From positions 5,194,635 through 5,258,634 of the forward strand of contig NW_003101682.1 in NCBI RefSeq assembly GCF_000003855.2: DNA of 64,000 nt, in the 5' to 3' direction. Of the stretch, positions 1 through 11,135 are shown one piece after another. Under the pieces are notes generated by a model, which saw only the letters and a list, made by a program, of their open reading frames with translations, was not told the DNA's origin and searched no databases. The translations under genes were made by a program, and so were the position numbers. The first letter of the stretch is position 1. Each line of letters opens with the position of its first letter. The DNA is from Blastomyces gilchristii SLH14081. Its lineage: Eukaryota > Ascomycota > Eurotiomycetes > Onygenales > Ajellomycetaceae.

Positions 1-202
1 ACTGCTCTGCTGCATTATTTTACTCATGAATATACTCTGAAGAATACTTCATCTCTAGCTCTTCATTATTCACTTAATTTATGAAGTCATCTGCTTTCTT
101 AACTGCAGTATCATTGTCAATACAAATGATCTTTGTAGTACAGTTGAATTGATATTTAATTCAATTAATAGCTTATCTAAGAGCTTTTCAAATTTCTGAT
201 TT

Positions 203-487
203 TCAGATAGCTGTGATAGCTATATGAAAATGAAGATAATCACACATGAAATGTATGAGATAACACTCACCATTATAGCACTGTGTAGAGCCATGTATGA
301 TATCAGCATGTAGATGTTCAAATGATATTTGAGATTTAATATAAGAATATCTAGATATTTGATTTTTTGCATTAGATAGATAACAGAGTTTATAAAGCTC
401 AGTGATAAGCTCATTTACAGCATCTTCTACATTAGTGATTTGAACACCAGTTGCATCATTTGCAAGCTTTTGAATGATGATTTTCAA
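203..487 (-). pseudogene. Copia integrase fragment
   Basis: A 94-codon open stretch reads like the region of a fungal Copia integrase that follows the zinc-binding part. It has a segment KLCYLSNAKNQISR, where active copies would be expected to carry a CxxC-type pair, then SFEHLHADIIHGSTQ and a hydrophobic FMCDYLHFHIAITAI. In the integrase core this D-rich strand carries the first catalytic Asp (F-x-x-x-x-D). The Asp in HADIIHG fits that role, while neighbouring Gly/Arg positions look mutated. It follows protease in the same orientation, separated by the MITE. The assignment is from motif memory and position in the element. Confidence 0.6.
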
Positions 488-691
488 TAATTGTTCTAAT
501 CTCTTATATCATGTAGACTGAGTAGCTATAGAGATCTTAGGTTTTTGAGAAGGTTTTATGCATATTGACAGGTTGAAAGAATGATTTATTGAAGTATGAA
601 TTAACAGATTAGAAGAAGAATTTGTAGAAGTTGAAGAATTTAAAGATATTGTTTTTTCAGATATAGTAATGTTAAAAGTGTGTGATGTGAT

Positions 692-1196
692 TAGACTGAC
701 CGTGTGACCGTGTCTGAGACCAGGACCAGATTTTTTGATAGTTCTATTACCAATTCGACTGATCCCATTACACAGTTTTAACATTAGATAGTAGTTTCAT
801 ACTGTCCCAGTGAGACTTACTGTCTACTCTTATCACATTTTCCAAATGAGACCATGATTTTCACTTCTCAATTTAAATTATTTTTATTGCTTTAAATGAC
901 TTTAAATCTCATTTGAGTGTTATCAAAAAGCGTTACTTTTTAAAAAATTAAAAATAGTCTAAAAAAAACCTTAAAATGTCTAAAAATAGTAACTTTATGC
1001 TAAGAATGGGACTAAATGAGATCAAATGAGACCACTTTCTCATTTTTTTCAAGTCATGGTTTCATTTTAAGATCTGATATATAGTCACTTTACATGTTTT
1101 TTTGATAGCCAGTCCCAGCGGATTCATGCCAAGAAATGTATGAGATCAGATCAAATGAGACTAAATGTGAAATTCATGATTCTAGCGGCCAGTCTA
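692..1196 (+). mobile_element. MITE copy 1 (hAT-type, 505 bp)
   Basis: It begins TAGACTGACCGTGTGACC and ends GCGGCCAGTCTA, giving imperfect terminal inverted repeats (TAGACTGNCC). It is flanked by a perfect 8 bp target duplication GATGTGAT at 684-691 and 1197-1204. An 8 bp duplication is the hallmark of hAT elements. It has no coding capacity. It is the same family as copies at 12608, 13221, 14222, 14721, 42176 and 63307, and shares its ends with the 5.8 kb hAT element at 35623-41458. It is inserted in the Copia element and only mildly RIP-mutated. Confidence 0.92.
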
Positions 1197-1330
1197 GATG
1201 TGATAGCTGCAGTGACTTTGATAGTGAATTTTTCTGAGATAGTTGAGAAAACAGCTATTTCACTATATTCTGTAACTAGCAATCACTTAAATACTTTAAC
1301 ACATGTAAAGATTATATTATCTGTGCATTT

Positions 1331-1660
1331 TCATAATCTGAAGTCTTTTTCATCATAATAGATGCCTTCTATATAGAAACACAGTTTCCATGTGATGATA
1401 TTTGTATGAAAATTCAGAATGTAAGCTATATTGATAAGATTGACATTGAACTGCTTTTCTGCTTTATTTATTATAATAGTTCTAACAGTTCTATAATCTT
1501 TAACTTTAGTACTGAAATCACCTGTATAGACTTTCACATTCTCATTCACAGATGTAAATAATAGAAAACATGTTTGATTATTGCATATATACTGTTTCAC
1601 ATCAGTATCAAAGATTCAGGAGTTTCAGAGATAGAAGTGAGAATTTGAAGAGTTTATTGA
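1331..1660 (-). pseudogene. Copia protease / pre-integrase fragment
   Basis: Minus-strand sequence shows an aspartic-protease-like start FDTDVKQYICNN, where active Copia copies would have D-T/S-G. The DTD therefore looks like a Gly to Asp change at the catalytic motif. Downstream follow FSTKVKDYRTVRTIII, LINIAYILNFHTNII and EGIYYDEKDFRL, which match the GAG-pre-integrase joining segment (A-Y-x-P-x-F-x-x-N-I, then a short W/Y-D-E patch). A clean 89-codon stretch covers 1331-1600, with stops upstream. It sits between gag and integrase as expected. Confidence 0.65.
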
Positions 1661-2695
1661 TATTTTTCAGATCTGTTAATTGATAGATTGATAATCAATA
1701 AATTGAGAATCTGATTGCTTCAGAATCATTTCTTTTAGAACTACTTCATTGACATCTATTATATCTGTATTTATGAATGAATCTCTAGATATCACATGAT
1801 CACTGCATCTCTTCAATTCTTGATTTTTAAGAGCTTGATCAATCTGAGTTCTCTTCTTCTCATTTTCCTTTTATTCAGATGACTTTCTTGATGAATTGAG
1901 ATACTAGTACTGAGTGTATCAGTGACAGACTCTGTAGATACAGTTTTCAAATGTTGCTGATAATAAGATATTTTACTAAGATCTTTCATTAAGAGTAGCA
2001 AAGTTCATAGATTTATCTTCTTTAAGAATCTTCATTTCTCTATACTATTTCTTAAAGTTCTTAACTAACTTTATCAAAGATATAACATCTTTATCATATC
2101 AGATATTCTTAGTTCATGCTTGTGTATAATCTGCATCAATAACTAGATTCACATTTAAGAAATCTTTCTTCAAGTTGAACTGTTCAGCTATATCTGTCTC
2201 TTTGATATCATCTTCAATAAGTGATTAGTCATTTAATCACTTCTCTATATCTCTGTTTTTCAGTGCTTTGCAGAGATTGTAATATCAGATTCTCACATTA
2301 TCTTGATAGTCTGCAGTCATGAGTGAGAGTCAATCTCTTAATAAATGAATAATCTTCTTCACATTATTATTCTCACTGTGTATATGTTATAGTTCTGTGA
2401 CATTCACTGTTCTTCATATAATATTTCATATCTTTGTCATATCTTCATTCATTTTCTCATATTTTATATATTTGATTTTTCATGCAGTGATCTTGATATC
2501 ATATGCTATTTTAGCCTTTATAGTGACTTCTTCTGAACACTCAGGTTTCAGAGATTTTTCTAGTTCAGAGAAGATATCAGGTTTATCAAGATTAATGAAG
2601 TCTGATATCTTCTTGTTCTTTGCATATTCTAGTATATACTTGTATCAAAGTTTTCAATCTTCAGAAACACTAAGGTGAACTGTTGCACTAGACAT
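1661..2695 (-). pseudogene. Copia gag-like region
   Basis: It starts with an ATG at 2693-2695 (minus) a few hundred bases inside the LTR. The first ~70 codons read well, including a VSEDWKLWYKYILEYAKN segment typical of Copia gag N-termini (Trp-rich nucleocapsid precursor). The rest is interrupted by TGA/TAA codons at Trp and Gln positions. Stretches such as LTADYQDNVRI and FNLKKDFLNVNLVIDADY keep the helical, acidic character of gag. It would package element RNA. No zinc knuckle could be placed confidently. The boundary with protease is approximate. Confidence 0.55.
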
Positions 2696-2774
2696 TGTCT
2701 TGTCTGTCATATCAGTTATATTGAATAGATTGAGAAATTGATTCAATTATTTGTGAATATGATCAGAATTCAGA

Positions 2775-3140
2775 GTGTATAATAGTTGAGAATTTCAGAA
2801 CACATATGAGTAAGAATCTATTATCTCAGTTTAAATGATAGTTATCAGTTTGAATGAGAATTGAGATCAGTGTATAACAGTTAAGTCATTCAGACTGTAT
2901 TTAAATAAGAATCAATCATCTCAGTTTAAATAATTGTTATCAAATTTGAATGAGAATTGTAATCAGTGTACCATACTTCTCTTCAGATACTGCTTACTGA
3001 GAATCAGGTATAGTATAACAGTTAAGTAATTCAGACTATATACAAATAAGAATTAATCATCTTAGTTCAAATAATTGTTATTAAATTTAAATAAGAATTG
3101 AAATCAGTGTCTCACACTTCTCTTCAGATACTGCTTACCA
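2775..3140. repeat. Three degenerate tandem repeats in Copia leader
   Basis: Three head-to-tail copies begin near 2775, 2872 and 3015. Copies 2 and 3 share GTATAACAGTTAAGT, AATAATTGTTAT and CTTCTCTTCAGATACTGCTTAC with mostly C/T and G/A differences. Copy 1 is shorter. They lie between the primer-binding site and gag, so they belong to the element leader. Confidence 0.75.
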
Positions 3141-3150
3141 GGCTCATAAC
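3138..3150 (-). other. Primer-binding site, initiator-Met half-tRNA type
   Basis: Immediately inside the LTR the minus strand reads GTTATGAGCCTGG. Its complement contains GGCTCATAA, the anticodon-loop core of eukaryotic initiator methionine tRNA. Ty1/Copia elements are known to prime from half of initiator tRNA. It fixes the LTR border at 3151. Confidence 0.6.
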
Positions 3151-3529
3151 TGTCAGAATGAGTGTCACAGATGAATATGTTAAAGACATATAAATCTTAT
3201 ATGTATCAAGATCTGCTTGTTTTATTATCTGTATACTATCTAATATATCTATTTCATACAAAATATAGAGCTATTTATAGTAAAATATATGTATGAGTCA
3301 AGAGAGCTAGTATAAGTGAGTATTAGACAAGCATTGTAGTAAGATGATGATGATGAGAAATATTGTAATAATACGATGTTGATGGCGTTCAGTAGTGTAT
3401 AACCTCTTTTTCCCGACAGAATGGTATTGCGAGGAAAATGGGGGTCGGTCCGGGGACCTTGGATTCTGCCTAGATTCTGCATTTTGTGGCGAAAAGTCCA
3501 CCGTACAAACGCGAGGAGGTTGACGAGCA
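3151..3529 (-). repeat. Copia 5' LTR (about 379 bp)
   Basis: On the minus strand it runs from TGCTCGTCAACC to CATTCTGACA, that is TG...CA, directly followed by the primer-binding site. The outer ~140 bp (about 3390-3529) is GC-rich with intact CC, GG and CG. The inner ~240 bp is AT-rich and lacks them. The contrast inside one LTR is sharp and recurs in the Gypsy elements of this window. Confidence 0.65.
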
Positions 3530-3889
3530 CCCTTTAAATTGAACTACGCAACTACCACGAGAACTGACTGAGAGATTCTTCAGAACCCTTTAACTGTTAA
3601 CAGAGAAGCAGCAGACCTTATACATCATTCACCTCACTTATTCACACATGATGAAACTCAACAAGATTTGTTCACAGAATGTAATTTTTCATCAGAAGCT
3701 GCACTGCAATGACTACACTGTGATCTTCTTAGTATCAGTTCAGAGATTTGAATGTATTATGAAAGTAATAAGCATCTATCTTAATAGATATTGTCTAAGA
3801 GAGTTGACTGAGAGCTGGTAAATAGCATTATAATCATCTCAGACACAGGTGTATTTATAAATGTAAAGCTACTGTCTATCAATAACTTC

Positions 3890-4239
3890 AGACACTTAAT
3901 ATAACTGAAAAGAACTATATGTCTCAATTCTATAAAAGTATTGAAAAGCTTGAACCTGAACTTTGACAGCTAAATCTAAATATATTTATAAATGACACAG
4001 AGCTCTTAAGTGTAATATTTATTGAATATATTTCTGATATATGTTAATTGCATCTTGACATCTTTTTCAAAGATTATATAACTAGATTTATTCAGATTAT
4101 CAAAGCTATTACTACTACACTAATCATGTATAATAATCTGAAAGTAAGAAATTTTATGATTACTTCTGAAGAAAGAGTAATATTGTTAAATTTTAATCAG
4201 ATCAGAATATATAATAAAAACATTATAACTATAAAGTAG
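3890..4239 (+). pseudogene. Protein-kinase-like fragment, RIP-mutated
   Basis: One frame gives a helical stretch SQFYKSIEKLEPEL, then DIFFKDYITRFIQIIKAI, then the signature pair MYNNLKVRNFMI and RVILLNFNQIRIY. In fungal kinase-like proteins these correspond to the catalytic loop H-x-D-x-x-x-x-N and the metal-binding D-F-(N/D). Here the catalytic Asp reads Asn (YNN) and the LLDF Asp reads Asn (LLNF), both single G to A changes. Two internal stops precede position 4048. Only the C-lobe is recognisable. It lies directly beyond the Copia LTR, so Copia may have inserted in or beside it. It is certainly non-functional. Confidence 0.5.
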
Positions 4240-6220
4240 TAAGAATGACTTCAGAAGAATGTGTAGATTATACAGAATTTTAAGTATCTACTTATAGATC
4301 TTATTTATCTGATAAATGTCATCATAGATATATCTGACTCACTTATAAATTCTAGAAAATGAATGTAGCTGAGAACTACTTAAATCATTTTTATATCTAC
4401 TTTTGCATTTAAATCTGAGACAGATTACTCTCTCAGATGCATTTATACAGCAGAAGAATGTTGTTTTTTTCAGCTTATTAATAAGAATAATGAATTTTTT
4501 TTTTTCTGCACAGTTCTTAAATAATTGAATAAGAGAAAAGCTTAGCTGAGAAGTCAGTTCTATAATCTTTATCTACTGTATAAATCTTCATATTATCATT
4601 ATATATCTTCTGCTGAATGAGAGACTGCTTTTCATCTGTTATATGAAAACTCACACATGTGTCAAGAAATCAAGGTTTGCTTATTATATTAATAGTTACT
4701 GAAAAAGTAATTGCTGTATTAACAGCTGCAGATTATAAGATTATAAGATCAGAGAATTTCTTCTTCTTATCATCTTTATTCTTCTTTTTACTCTTTCACT
4801 TACTGTGTCTGCTGATACTGATATTATTACTATTATTCTTCTCAGATATAATAATATATTTCTTATTTAACTTATATCACTGTTCAGTAGCAAGTTCTGA
4901 ATACAGATATTAACAGGCATTTTTTCAGTGTCATCTCAAACTGCATATCTTATATTTGAAACTGTGTGTGAATAATGTAGTGAGAGTTATAATAGTTGTA
5001 TTAACTTACTGAGACTTAGAATGTTCATTCTTGAACTTACTTATATAATTTATTAACTGTTTTATAAGATTATTAATATTAATATTATGTATAGAGTTCT
5101 GACCAGATGTGTAGAAATTGTCTAAACATGTCTTAATAAAAGACTTTTAATACTTTTTCAGATTAATAAGAAAGAGATCATGATAGAAGTTCTCTGAGTT
5201 ATTTATTAATTTTTTATAATATATAACTAAATAACAGAATCTTCTTTAAAATATTAGATAATTATTATCTTTAACATGTAAGATAATCAATTCTTTCACA
5301 ATATTCATATATTTCTTTGTAAGTGAGATAGTATATTTAACTTCAATTCTTTCTTATAGTGTAGCTGTATTATCTGACTCAAGAGTTTTAATAATTGTAT
5401 ATACAGACTCTAATAAGAACTGTAACATACAGTAATACAGTACTTTAATATAAATACTTCATTTTTCAGTATTTAATATGTCTTAACTGATATCTTCTGA
5501 GCAGACTTATTGATTTTTCATAAGAATGTCAGATCTGCTAATAACTTCAGTATCTGTAAGAATTTCTGTATATCAGATCTTATAATTATTATCATTAAAT
5601 ATAATTACAGCTTTAATATTTATGACTTTTTAAACATTCTTTTAATATTCACAGATCTCAGATTTGAAGTCATCTACTATAGAAGTAACTACTTAACATG
5701 TACTCATTCTGTTACAGAATGCTATTAAATTATTGAATATTATTAATATTATATTATCTAAACTTATTCTAAATATAATACTTATATGTTACACTTCTAT
5801 ACATGTTACTTATAAGCTTAAAGTGCTATTATCTGATTCATAATCTGCTTTACTATTTGTGAATGACTTCATGATCTTGTCTATAACTTTTATATATTAT
5901 ATAGTATCTATTTTCTCTGATTCTTCATTGATAGATATCTGAGTATGAGAATGTAAATATAAAGCTCTTCTTCTATTACTCTGTAGTGTAGACATATCAC
6001 TTATCAGTTAAAGAAGAGTTAAATAAAGAAATTGAAAAAAAAACATATTATTTTATACTGTAAAGTTCTGCTATTTCAATTACTGACTAACTAGATACAC
6101 TTAAAACATGTAAATGTGATAAAGAATTCTTCTATTCAGAGTGAATACATTCAATACTTACACAGGTGTTTTTAAACAAAAGTGAAAAAAAAAATAAAAA
6201 TAGTGTAATTCTTTATAAAA
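4240..6220. other. AT-rich RIP-mutated tract, unassigned
   Basis: No feature could be supported. Dinucleotides CC, GG and CG are nearly absent up to about 6220, where composition changes abruptly to GC-balanced DNA (first CCGGG at about 6229). Short open stretches (4659-4913, 5510-5728) are low-complexity, Leu/Phe/Ile-rich and match nothing I know. The tract probably holds an old transposon. Confidence 0.6.
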
Positions 6221-6921
6221 ACATGCTATCCGGGCTATAACCTGTGGGATGGTTAATTCATTGTATTCGTGTAGGAAGAGCTAGCTATATATATATTACA
6301 TATGAGATCACGTGTAGGCGGAGCGGTCGCTACGGCAACGCCACTAGGGCGGATGCTACAAAATGGTTTTGAGCAGGCCACTTGACGGGTGACCATGTAC
6401 ATATCCTGGAACCAGCGTGCGCAAAACTGCGATAAGCCGCCATCGAATATCTAGACATGGTTAAAAGTGACCACTCCTCCAACAGGGAAAATGCATGTAG
6501 CTTGACTCATATGCTCATCCACTTTTCATTTGCTATTGTTGCCTCTAATTATCCTTATCATAGTATGTAAAGTATTGAAGCTTTTAAATTTTCATCACAA
6601 TGCAAATGCAATTGTTTTCTTTGAAAAAGATTGTTTAACACTGTAAATGCTTATTCAGATGATGTTGAAGCAACACATTGCCTGATTGATATATACAAGC
6701 CATTTTTCTCTCACTGCTCTCCACTGTCTATCTACTTTGAATTTATCTCATGTAAAATAACTGCACTTCCCCTGTATATCTTGGGATTTGTATTCCTTGA
6801 ACTCCTGGTTCTGAGCCTTGACTTCACAACGCAGATCCTTAACGGATCTTAGCGATGCGGGATATCCCGAATACCAATAAGGTTAGGCAAATTATCGTGG
6901 TCAGGTTAGCTGTCTGCATCG

Positions 6922-8382
6922 CTATTTTCGCCTTTTCCTTGGCACTCCTTGTTTAGATTTCTTTTCATTCGGCCACAAATTTCCTAAGTCATCATTCCGT
7001 GAAGTAGGAAGAGGCTCACACTCCTCTTCTAATTGAGATGTAAAGCTCGAGCCCAGGCCAACAGCTCCAATTTCCTGAGAAAGCCCAGTAGTCGCTTCCA
7101 AGAGGCTCTGTTCAGACTGCTGTAGTTCCTCAGGCTTAAATTCTGGTAACTCGTCAATTGCCGCGCATAGTTTCTTAAAATGTGAAGGTGCCCAGTCACC
7201 GTAGACGCTAACAATAAACCTGTAGCATGTCCACTTCTCCTTGCCGTCCAGAGCGGTGAAATCGAACTTGTGAATGGTATGACGATAGTAGGTGGTCTCC
7301 TCCCCGTCAATCACGGGATAGTGACCATATATCCTCACAGAACAGTGGTCATGCGACACAGAAAATCCTTGCACCTCCTGATGTAGCTCCTTCTCACGTT
7401 TTACCAATCTAAAGAGCTTGACAATGCCCCTTACTGAAAGAGTCATACTGTGAGCATTTTGTCGATCTGCCGTGTCGAGTGCCACCTTTCCACACTTCAC
7501 TTCAGAAGTCAAAAACGGAAAATACATGTAGGCCGTACCCAGGAAGAAAGAAGTATCGCCGATTTCACCGACAAACGGTGCAAGCTTTTTGAGATGGCCT
7601 TCAGTGAAGGATTGCCGTGCAAAACCCACAGCATGGTCGGGCTGTGGCCGAGGTAGTCGGAATCGTTGAAGTTGACCGGATTGTGGAAGTCGCTGGACAT
7701 CATCAAGCGGAATCGAACTATCCCAACCTTCATTAAAACTTTCGATGAACCGTGGGAATTTGACATTATGAGAATAAATTGTGTCTTCGGCAAAAGGAAC
7801 AATCAATTCTGTAATGAGAATGGAGACGCCAGTTTCGTTCTTTCTTTGTACCCTCCGACACGTTGATTCGAATACATCATCGTCGAACCTGGTACCTCTA
7901 GGAACTTTGGGAGTATTCTCCAGCAGTTGCCGACAGAGTGTCCTGCTCTCGTAACTGATGCCATCCTCATGCTCATACAGGAAGCTTCTTTTGGTTTCCA
8001 GAAATAATTCGCAATTCTTATCACAGTAAGGGCTACTTTTCGCTCCTCGTGAACTAGATTCGCTCGCTACGCTCAAACTCGCACTGGATTTTGTTCGACG
8101 AAGGGACAAGGTTTTCGGTCGTGCAAGGAAGGATTCCATTGAGTCGCATTCCAATGACTGCTTGGGCCACCGATAGTTATGCAGTAGCCAATATTTGACG
8201 CAGCTGTCAGTTCGAAGTCGCTTGTTCGATAGGTGCGTCAGAGGGTAATTGGTTTCGTTTCGTCTCCCGTCTCCTGCTTTCTCATCTGGAGGTGAATGAC
8301 CGACCCGCCGCCGCTTTCGAAACCGCTCGAGTGGGCGCTGAAGTGGCTCAACCTGCTTACGCTTCCGGTTATGTTCATGCAA
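6922..8382 (-). CDS. DUF7924-like fungal protein, apparently intact
   Basis: A single long open frame of about 485 codons in GC-balanced DNA, the only convincing intact gene here. The N-terminus is basic (KRKQVEPLQ, RKRRRV), suggesting nuclear localisation. The C-terminal third carries the conserved block of this fungal family: VSHDHCSVRIYGHYPVI, then YYRHTIHKFDFTALDGKEKW, then FKKLCAAIDELP. The tail has a second basic patch (KKSKQGVPRKRRK). The biochemical function is unknown to me. No ATG lies upstream in frame: codon 1 as read here is TTG at 8382, a TAG lies just before it, and the first in-frame ATG is codon 82. So either translation starts there or an upstream exon is joined through an intron (a ttgcag acceptor lies just upstream). 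A remote PD-(D/E)XK-like fold is possible but cannot be shown. Confidence 0.75.
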   Translation of the reverse strand: MHEHNRKRKQVEPLQRPLERFRKRRRVGHSPPDEKAGDGRRNETNYPLTHLSNKRLRTDSCVKYWLLHNYRWPKQSLECDSMESFLARPKTLSLRRTKSSASLSVASESSSRGAKSSPYCDKNCELFLETKRSFLYEHEDGISYESRTLCRQLLENTPKVPRGTRFDDDVFESTCRRVQRKNETGVSILITELIVPFAEDTIYSHNVKFPRFIESFNEGWDSSIPLDDVQRLPQSGQLQRFRLPRPQPDHAVGFARQSFTEGHLKKLAPFVGEIGDTSFFLGTAYMYFPFLTSEVKCGKVALDTADRQNAHSMTLSVRGIVKLFRLVKREKELHQEVQGFSVSHDHCSVRIYGHYPVIDGEETTYYRHTIHKFDFTALDGKEKWTCYRFIVSVYGDWAPSHFKKLCAAIDELPEFKPEELQQSEQSLLEATTGLSQEIGAVGLGSSFTSQLEEECEPLPTSRNDDLGNLWPNEKKSKQGVPRKRRK

Positions 8383-9404
8383 GAGCTATTCTGCAAAGTT
8401 AGCTTCTTCTTGAGAAACCTGGCATGCTATGGCTGTCGTACAGTACCTCCGGGCCGATTCGTGGTCGGCGGGGATAAGACTCTTTGCTCGATGTCACACT
8501 CATCGGCTTGGTGTGTATTGCAAAGGCGTGTGATCCTTCGGCTAAGAGGATGTGGCCGTCCGTACCGATGTTTACCTGTCGATTAATTATCAGTGAGAAG
8601 TAGGCCGGCGCCAATCACGACTCTCACCGTGGGGCTCTTTCTTTCCTCGGCACACGTGTTGCCTTTTGGGCCACGAAGCCATTTATATCGGTGGTGTATT
8701 AATAAAACAGACTACGAAGCCTGCAAGAAGAGTGACTCGATAGCACTGCGACAAAGATTGGAACAGTCCACTGGCAACGACAGCAGCGGAGATGGCTGCA
8801 TTTCCAGGATGACTCACATATGCTTCAATGTGGCGGAGGAGAATCCATTCCAGCCAAGATGATGATCATGTGATTTTGGTGACCAGCCAATGAGAGGCAA
8901 GCAACGGGAAGAACAGGGGCTTGATTGCTGCTCAATATGTGTGGAGCTAATCCAAACTAATTTGGTTGCCTGCGCGAATCACATGGTTACTGTTTTACTG
9001 GACCAAAAGGTAAGGCGGAATTTTTGGGGTCTGAACGCTCTATTTGAGGTTGAATGGGTTGTGGTGAAGACCGTGCAGACTGCCTGATGCATTGGTGCCC
9101 AACAATATTGTAGACTAGGATTTCCATATGGACTATCTTTAACCCGATCCCGCGGATGAAGATAATTTCCGTATCACATGACCATACTGTGTATCATGAC
9201 ATAATTTATTACCCCTCAACAATTTTTTTTCTCTCGTCTCAGAAATGGTTCTGACCACATGGCAATTTGTCAACCACCTTTGGATTTTATATTTATAAAC
9301 ACGAGACACTGCTCAAGTGTTGATACTTAGGTTTCACTGGTATATCATAAACTGTAGGCTTCGAGATCAGAGCGGTAATCTCACTGATTCTTTACTCTCA
9401 CTTC
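8383..9404. other. GC-balanced intergenic DNA
   Basis: No gene is supported. It holds the upstream region of the minus-strand DUF7924-like gene. Short open stretches (for example 8593-8862 and 8890-9087 plus) lack recognisable motifs and could be untranslated or intronic. There is no RIP signature. Confidence 0.5.
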
Positions 9405-9599
9405 ATGCCGAAAGCCATTGATGAAGCTAACTCTCCTACCTTCCTGCAGTATATTATCGAAGCACCACGGCACCCCCATAGGCTCTCGGTACAGGCGCTA
9501 CATTCATTCGCAAATACGTTAAGAGACCTATTAAGTTTTAGACATAAAACTACGCTGAATCATATGTTTACCGAAGAGAAGGACGGTCAGTATCAGTGA
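9405..9599 (+). CDS. Small hypothetical ORF, weak
   Basis: A 64-codon ORF with ATG (MPKAIDEANSPTFLQYII...) in GC-balanced DNA. No motif is recognised. A further open stretch begins at 9605 with ATG (MTSGPLQTKDVTS), and a GT lies shortly after, so the two could be pieces of one small spliced gene. It may equally be chance. Confidence 0.2.
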   Translation: MPKAIDEANSPTFLQYIIEAPRHPHRLSVQALHSFANTLRDLLSFRHKTTLNHMFTEEKDGQYQ

Positions 9600-10640
9600 C
9601 CATTATGACGAGCGGGCCTCTTCAAACAAAGGACGTCACATCCATTGCTGAAGATGACGATGGACTTAAAACAGTGTTTAATGAGGAGGTACTGCTCTTA
9701 CCAAGGCCAAGTTATTGAATGCCCAGCTGAATAAATCTATAGACTGGCATGAATGGCATTGTGGAAGGATGGATAACTCCGGTCAAGGTTTTGCAACACG
9801 GTTCCTATTCCTGCATTTCGGCGGTCGTTATCAAATTCAAAAGTGGACTTGGGGCAGTCCGCATTTTTGTTAACAACAATGGGTTACACTGAGATATTGC
9901 AGCCTACAAGACAAAATCCGACGCGGAAGACAAAGTGACTATGATATTTTTGGAACCCAATTACTATTGCTGGTTGATGGGTTACGCCAAAGTCAGGTTC
10001 ATTATGAGCCCTGTTTTGAAGCAAGTTTTGTCTGATTAACGCTCCTATGTCTGATGAGCTATTTTGTTCTGATTTGTGTATTTTTCCATGATTTTCACGC
10101 ATATATGATAAGGAATAGAAATGAAAGGTAGCCATTCAACTGCATGTGGAAACGAGATGAACAAGTCGTTCGGATGTCCTTCTTTCATGTAATCGCGGAT
10201 AATTTTCATGTCTGCAATGGTGACAGGTAAAACTGTTGAGTGAGTTGAAGTGATGGCTGCAGAGTCGTTAGAGCAGGCATTCTTTCCAGTGATGAGCTGG
10301 TATACGTACTTTGAGGCTGGAGATTCTCGCTTGACAGCTCGGCCGTCGCTGTTACATGCCTGCGCTTTGGTGAGCGCAATTCGGTTGAAGATTTTTCAAG
10401 TGCTAATCATCCATCAGTGTCGTGCTCTGTGGTCGCTAGTGTGTCTATCTAACCTTCCAGAAACATCTCATACTTCCTTGATTCATGCAGTGGCGCTTCC
10501 GTGGCCAGCACACATAGTATTTTGAATATCTGAGACGGCCACATCTGTGCGCGGTCCAAGTCCACGTTGGCGGTAAGGAATTTGAAACGATCCTGCGCCA
10601 TCGAACCTCCCGCCCAATTCACTGGCTGTAGCATTGTTGC
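9600..10640. other. GC-balanced DNA without a supported gene
   Basis: Only short open stretches are seen on either strand (for example 9884-10135 minus and 10250-10525 plus), with no motif, repeat or RNA structure I can defend. Confidence 0.4.
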
Positions 10641-11057
10641 TCAAAAAATGATACTGTCAGGGCTAAGATTGGAAAGGTCATCGCATCTATGATGTGTTAT
10701 TTCCTTTCTTCTTTTGGTTTGACAAGAGTCGAGATTCGATAACTTCGGGCCATGGAATATGAGTTCGATGTTTCTTCTGAATATTGTTTCATTAGGTAAC
10801 TGCCCGCTTTCGATGAGATCGTCCCTTTCTGATAACATTTGTGAGAGAAAGCGATTATGCTCTGCAAAATGTGCTTCCCTCTTCAATTGGATCAACACTG
10901 TAGTTCGAGCGATAGCCTCGGATATCTTCAAGGTCAGAGTCTCCAAAATTTCATATTGGTCACTGGTAAAATCGTGATCGCTTTCAAATTTCCCAGCTAT
11001 CAAGCTCGCTTTTTCGGCGAGGGAGCTCAATTGTCCACAAAGAGGGTTTGGTGGCAT
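10641..11057 (-). CDS. Hypothetical 138-aa protein
   Basis: An ATG-started open frame (MPPNPLCGQLSSLAEK...) ends in TGA. Residues ~5-100 are predominantly helical and charged (YEILETLTLKISEAIAR, LIQLKREAHFAEHNRFLSQM), suggesting a coiled-coil or helical bundle. The tail is basic. I do not recognise a family. It is divergently arranged with the AAA ATPase gene starting near 11666, so the ~600 bp between could serve both. It could be the N-terminal exon of a longer gene. Confidence 0.4.
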   Translation of the reverse strand: MPPNPLCGQLSSLAEKASLIAGKFESDHDFTSDQYEILETLTLKISEAIARTTVLIQLKREAHFAEHNRFLSQMLSERDDLIESGQLPNETIFRRNIELIFHGPKLSNLDSCQTKRRKEITHHRCDDLSNLSPDSIIF

Positions 11058-11135
11058 GTTTTATTGGATAAATCATTTAAAAGTAGTTGAAAGTATCACA
11101 AAGAAAGGCAGCAGGGTGAAGTTCGACACGTCTGC

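Larger units (their letters stand above)
1..3529 (-). mobile_element. Ty1/Copia retrotransposon, 5' part, RIP-mutated
   Basis: Read on the minus strand the order is LTR (3151-3529), primer-binding site, leader with tandem repeats, gag (ATG at 2695), protease (about 1331-1660) and integrase (203-487). This is the Copia order, with integrase before reverse transcriptase. Reverse transcriptase and the 3' LTR would lie left of the window. A MITE (692-1196) is inserted between protease and integrase. All reading frames are broken by stops and Gly to Asp/Ser or Arg to Lys/His changes, as expected from G:C to A:T mutation. The element is dead. The next five bases beyond the LTR (3530-3534, ccctt) would be the target duplication, but its partner is outside the window. 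Confidence 0.8.

Noticed and set aside
509..784. Minus-strand ORF ending in MLKLCNGI...
   Set aside because: It runs across the MITE terminus and target duplication; the same artefact appears at 13068-13313.
7029..8024. Other-frame ORFs inside the DUF7924-like gene
   Set aside because: They are shadows of the main 485-codon frame.
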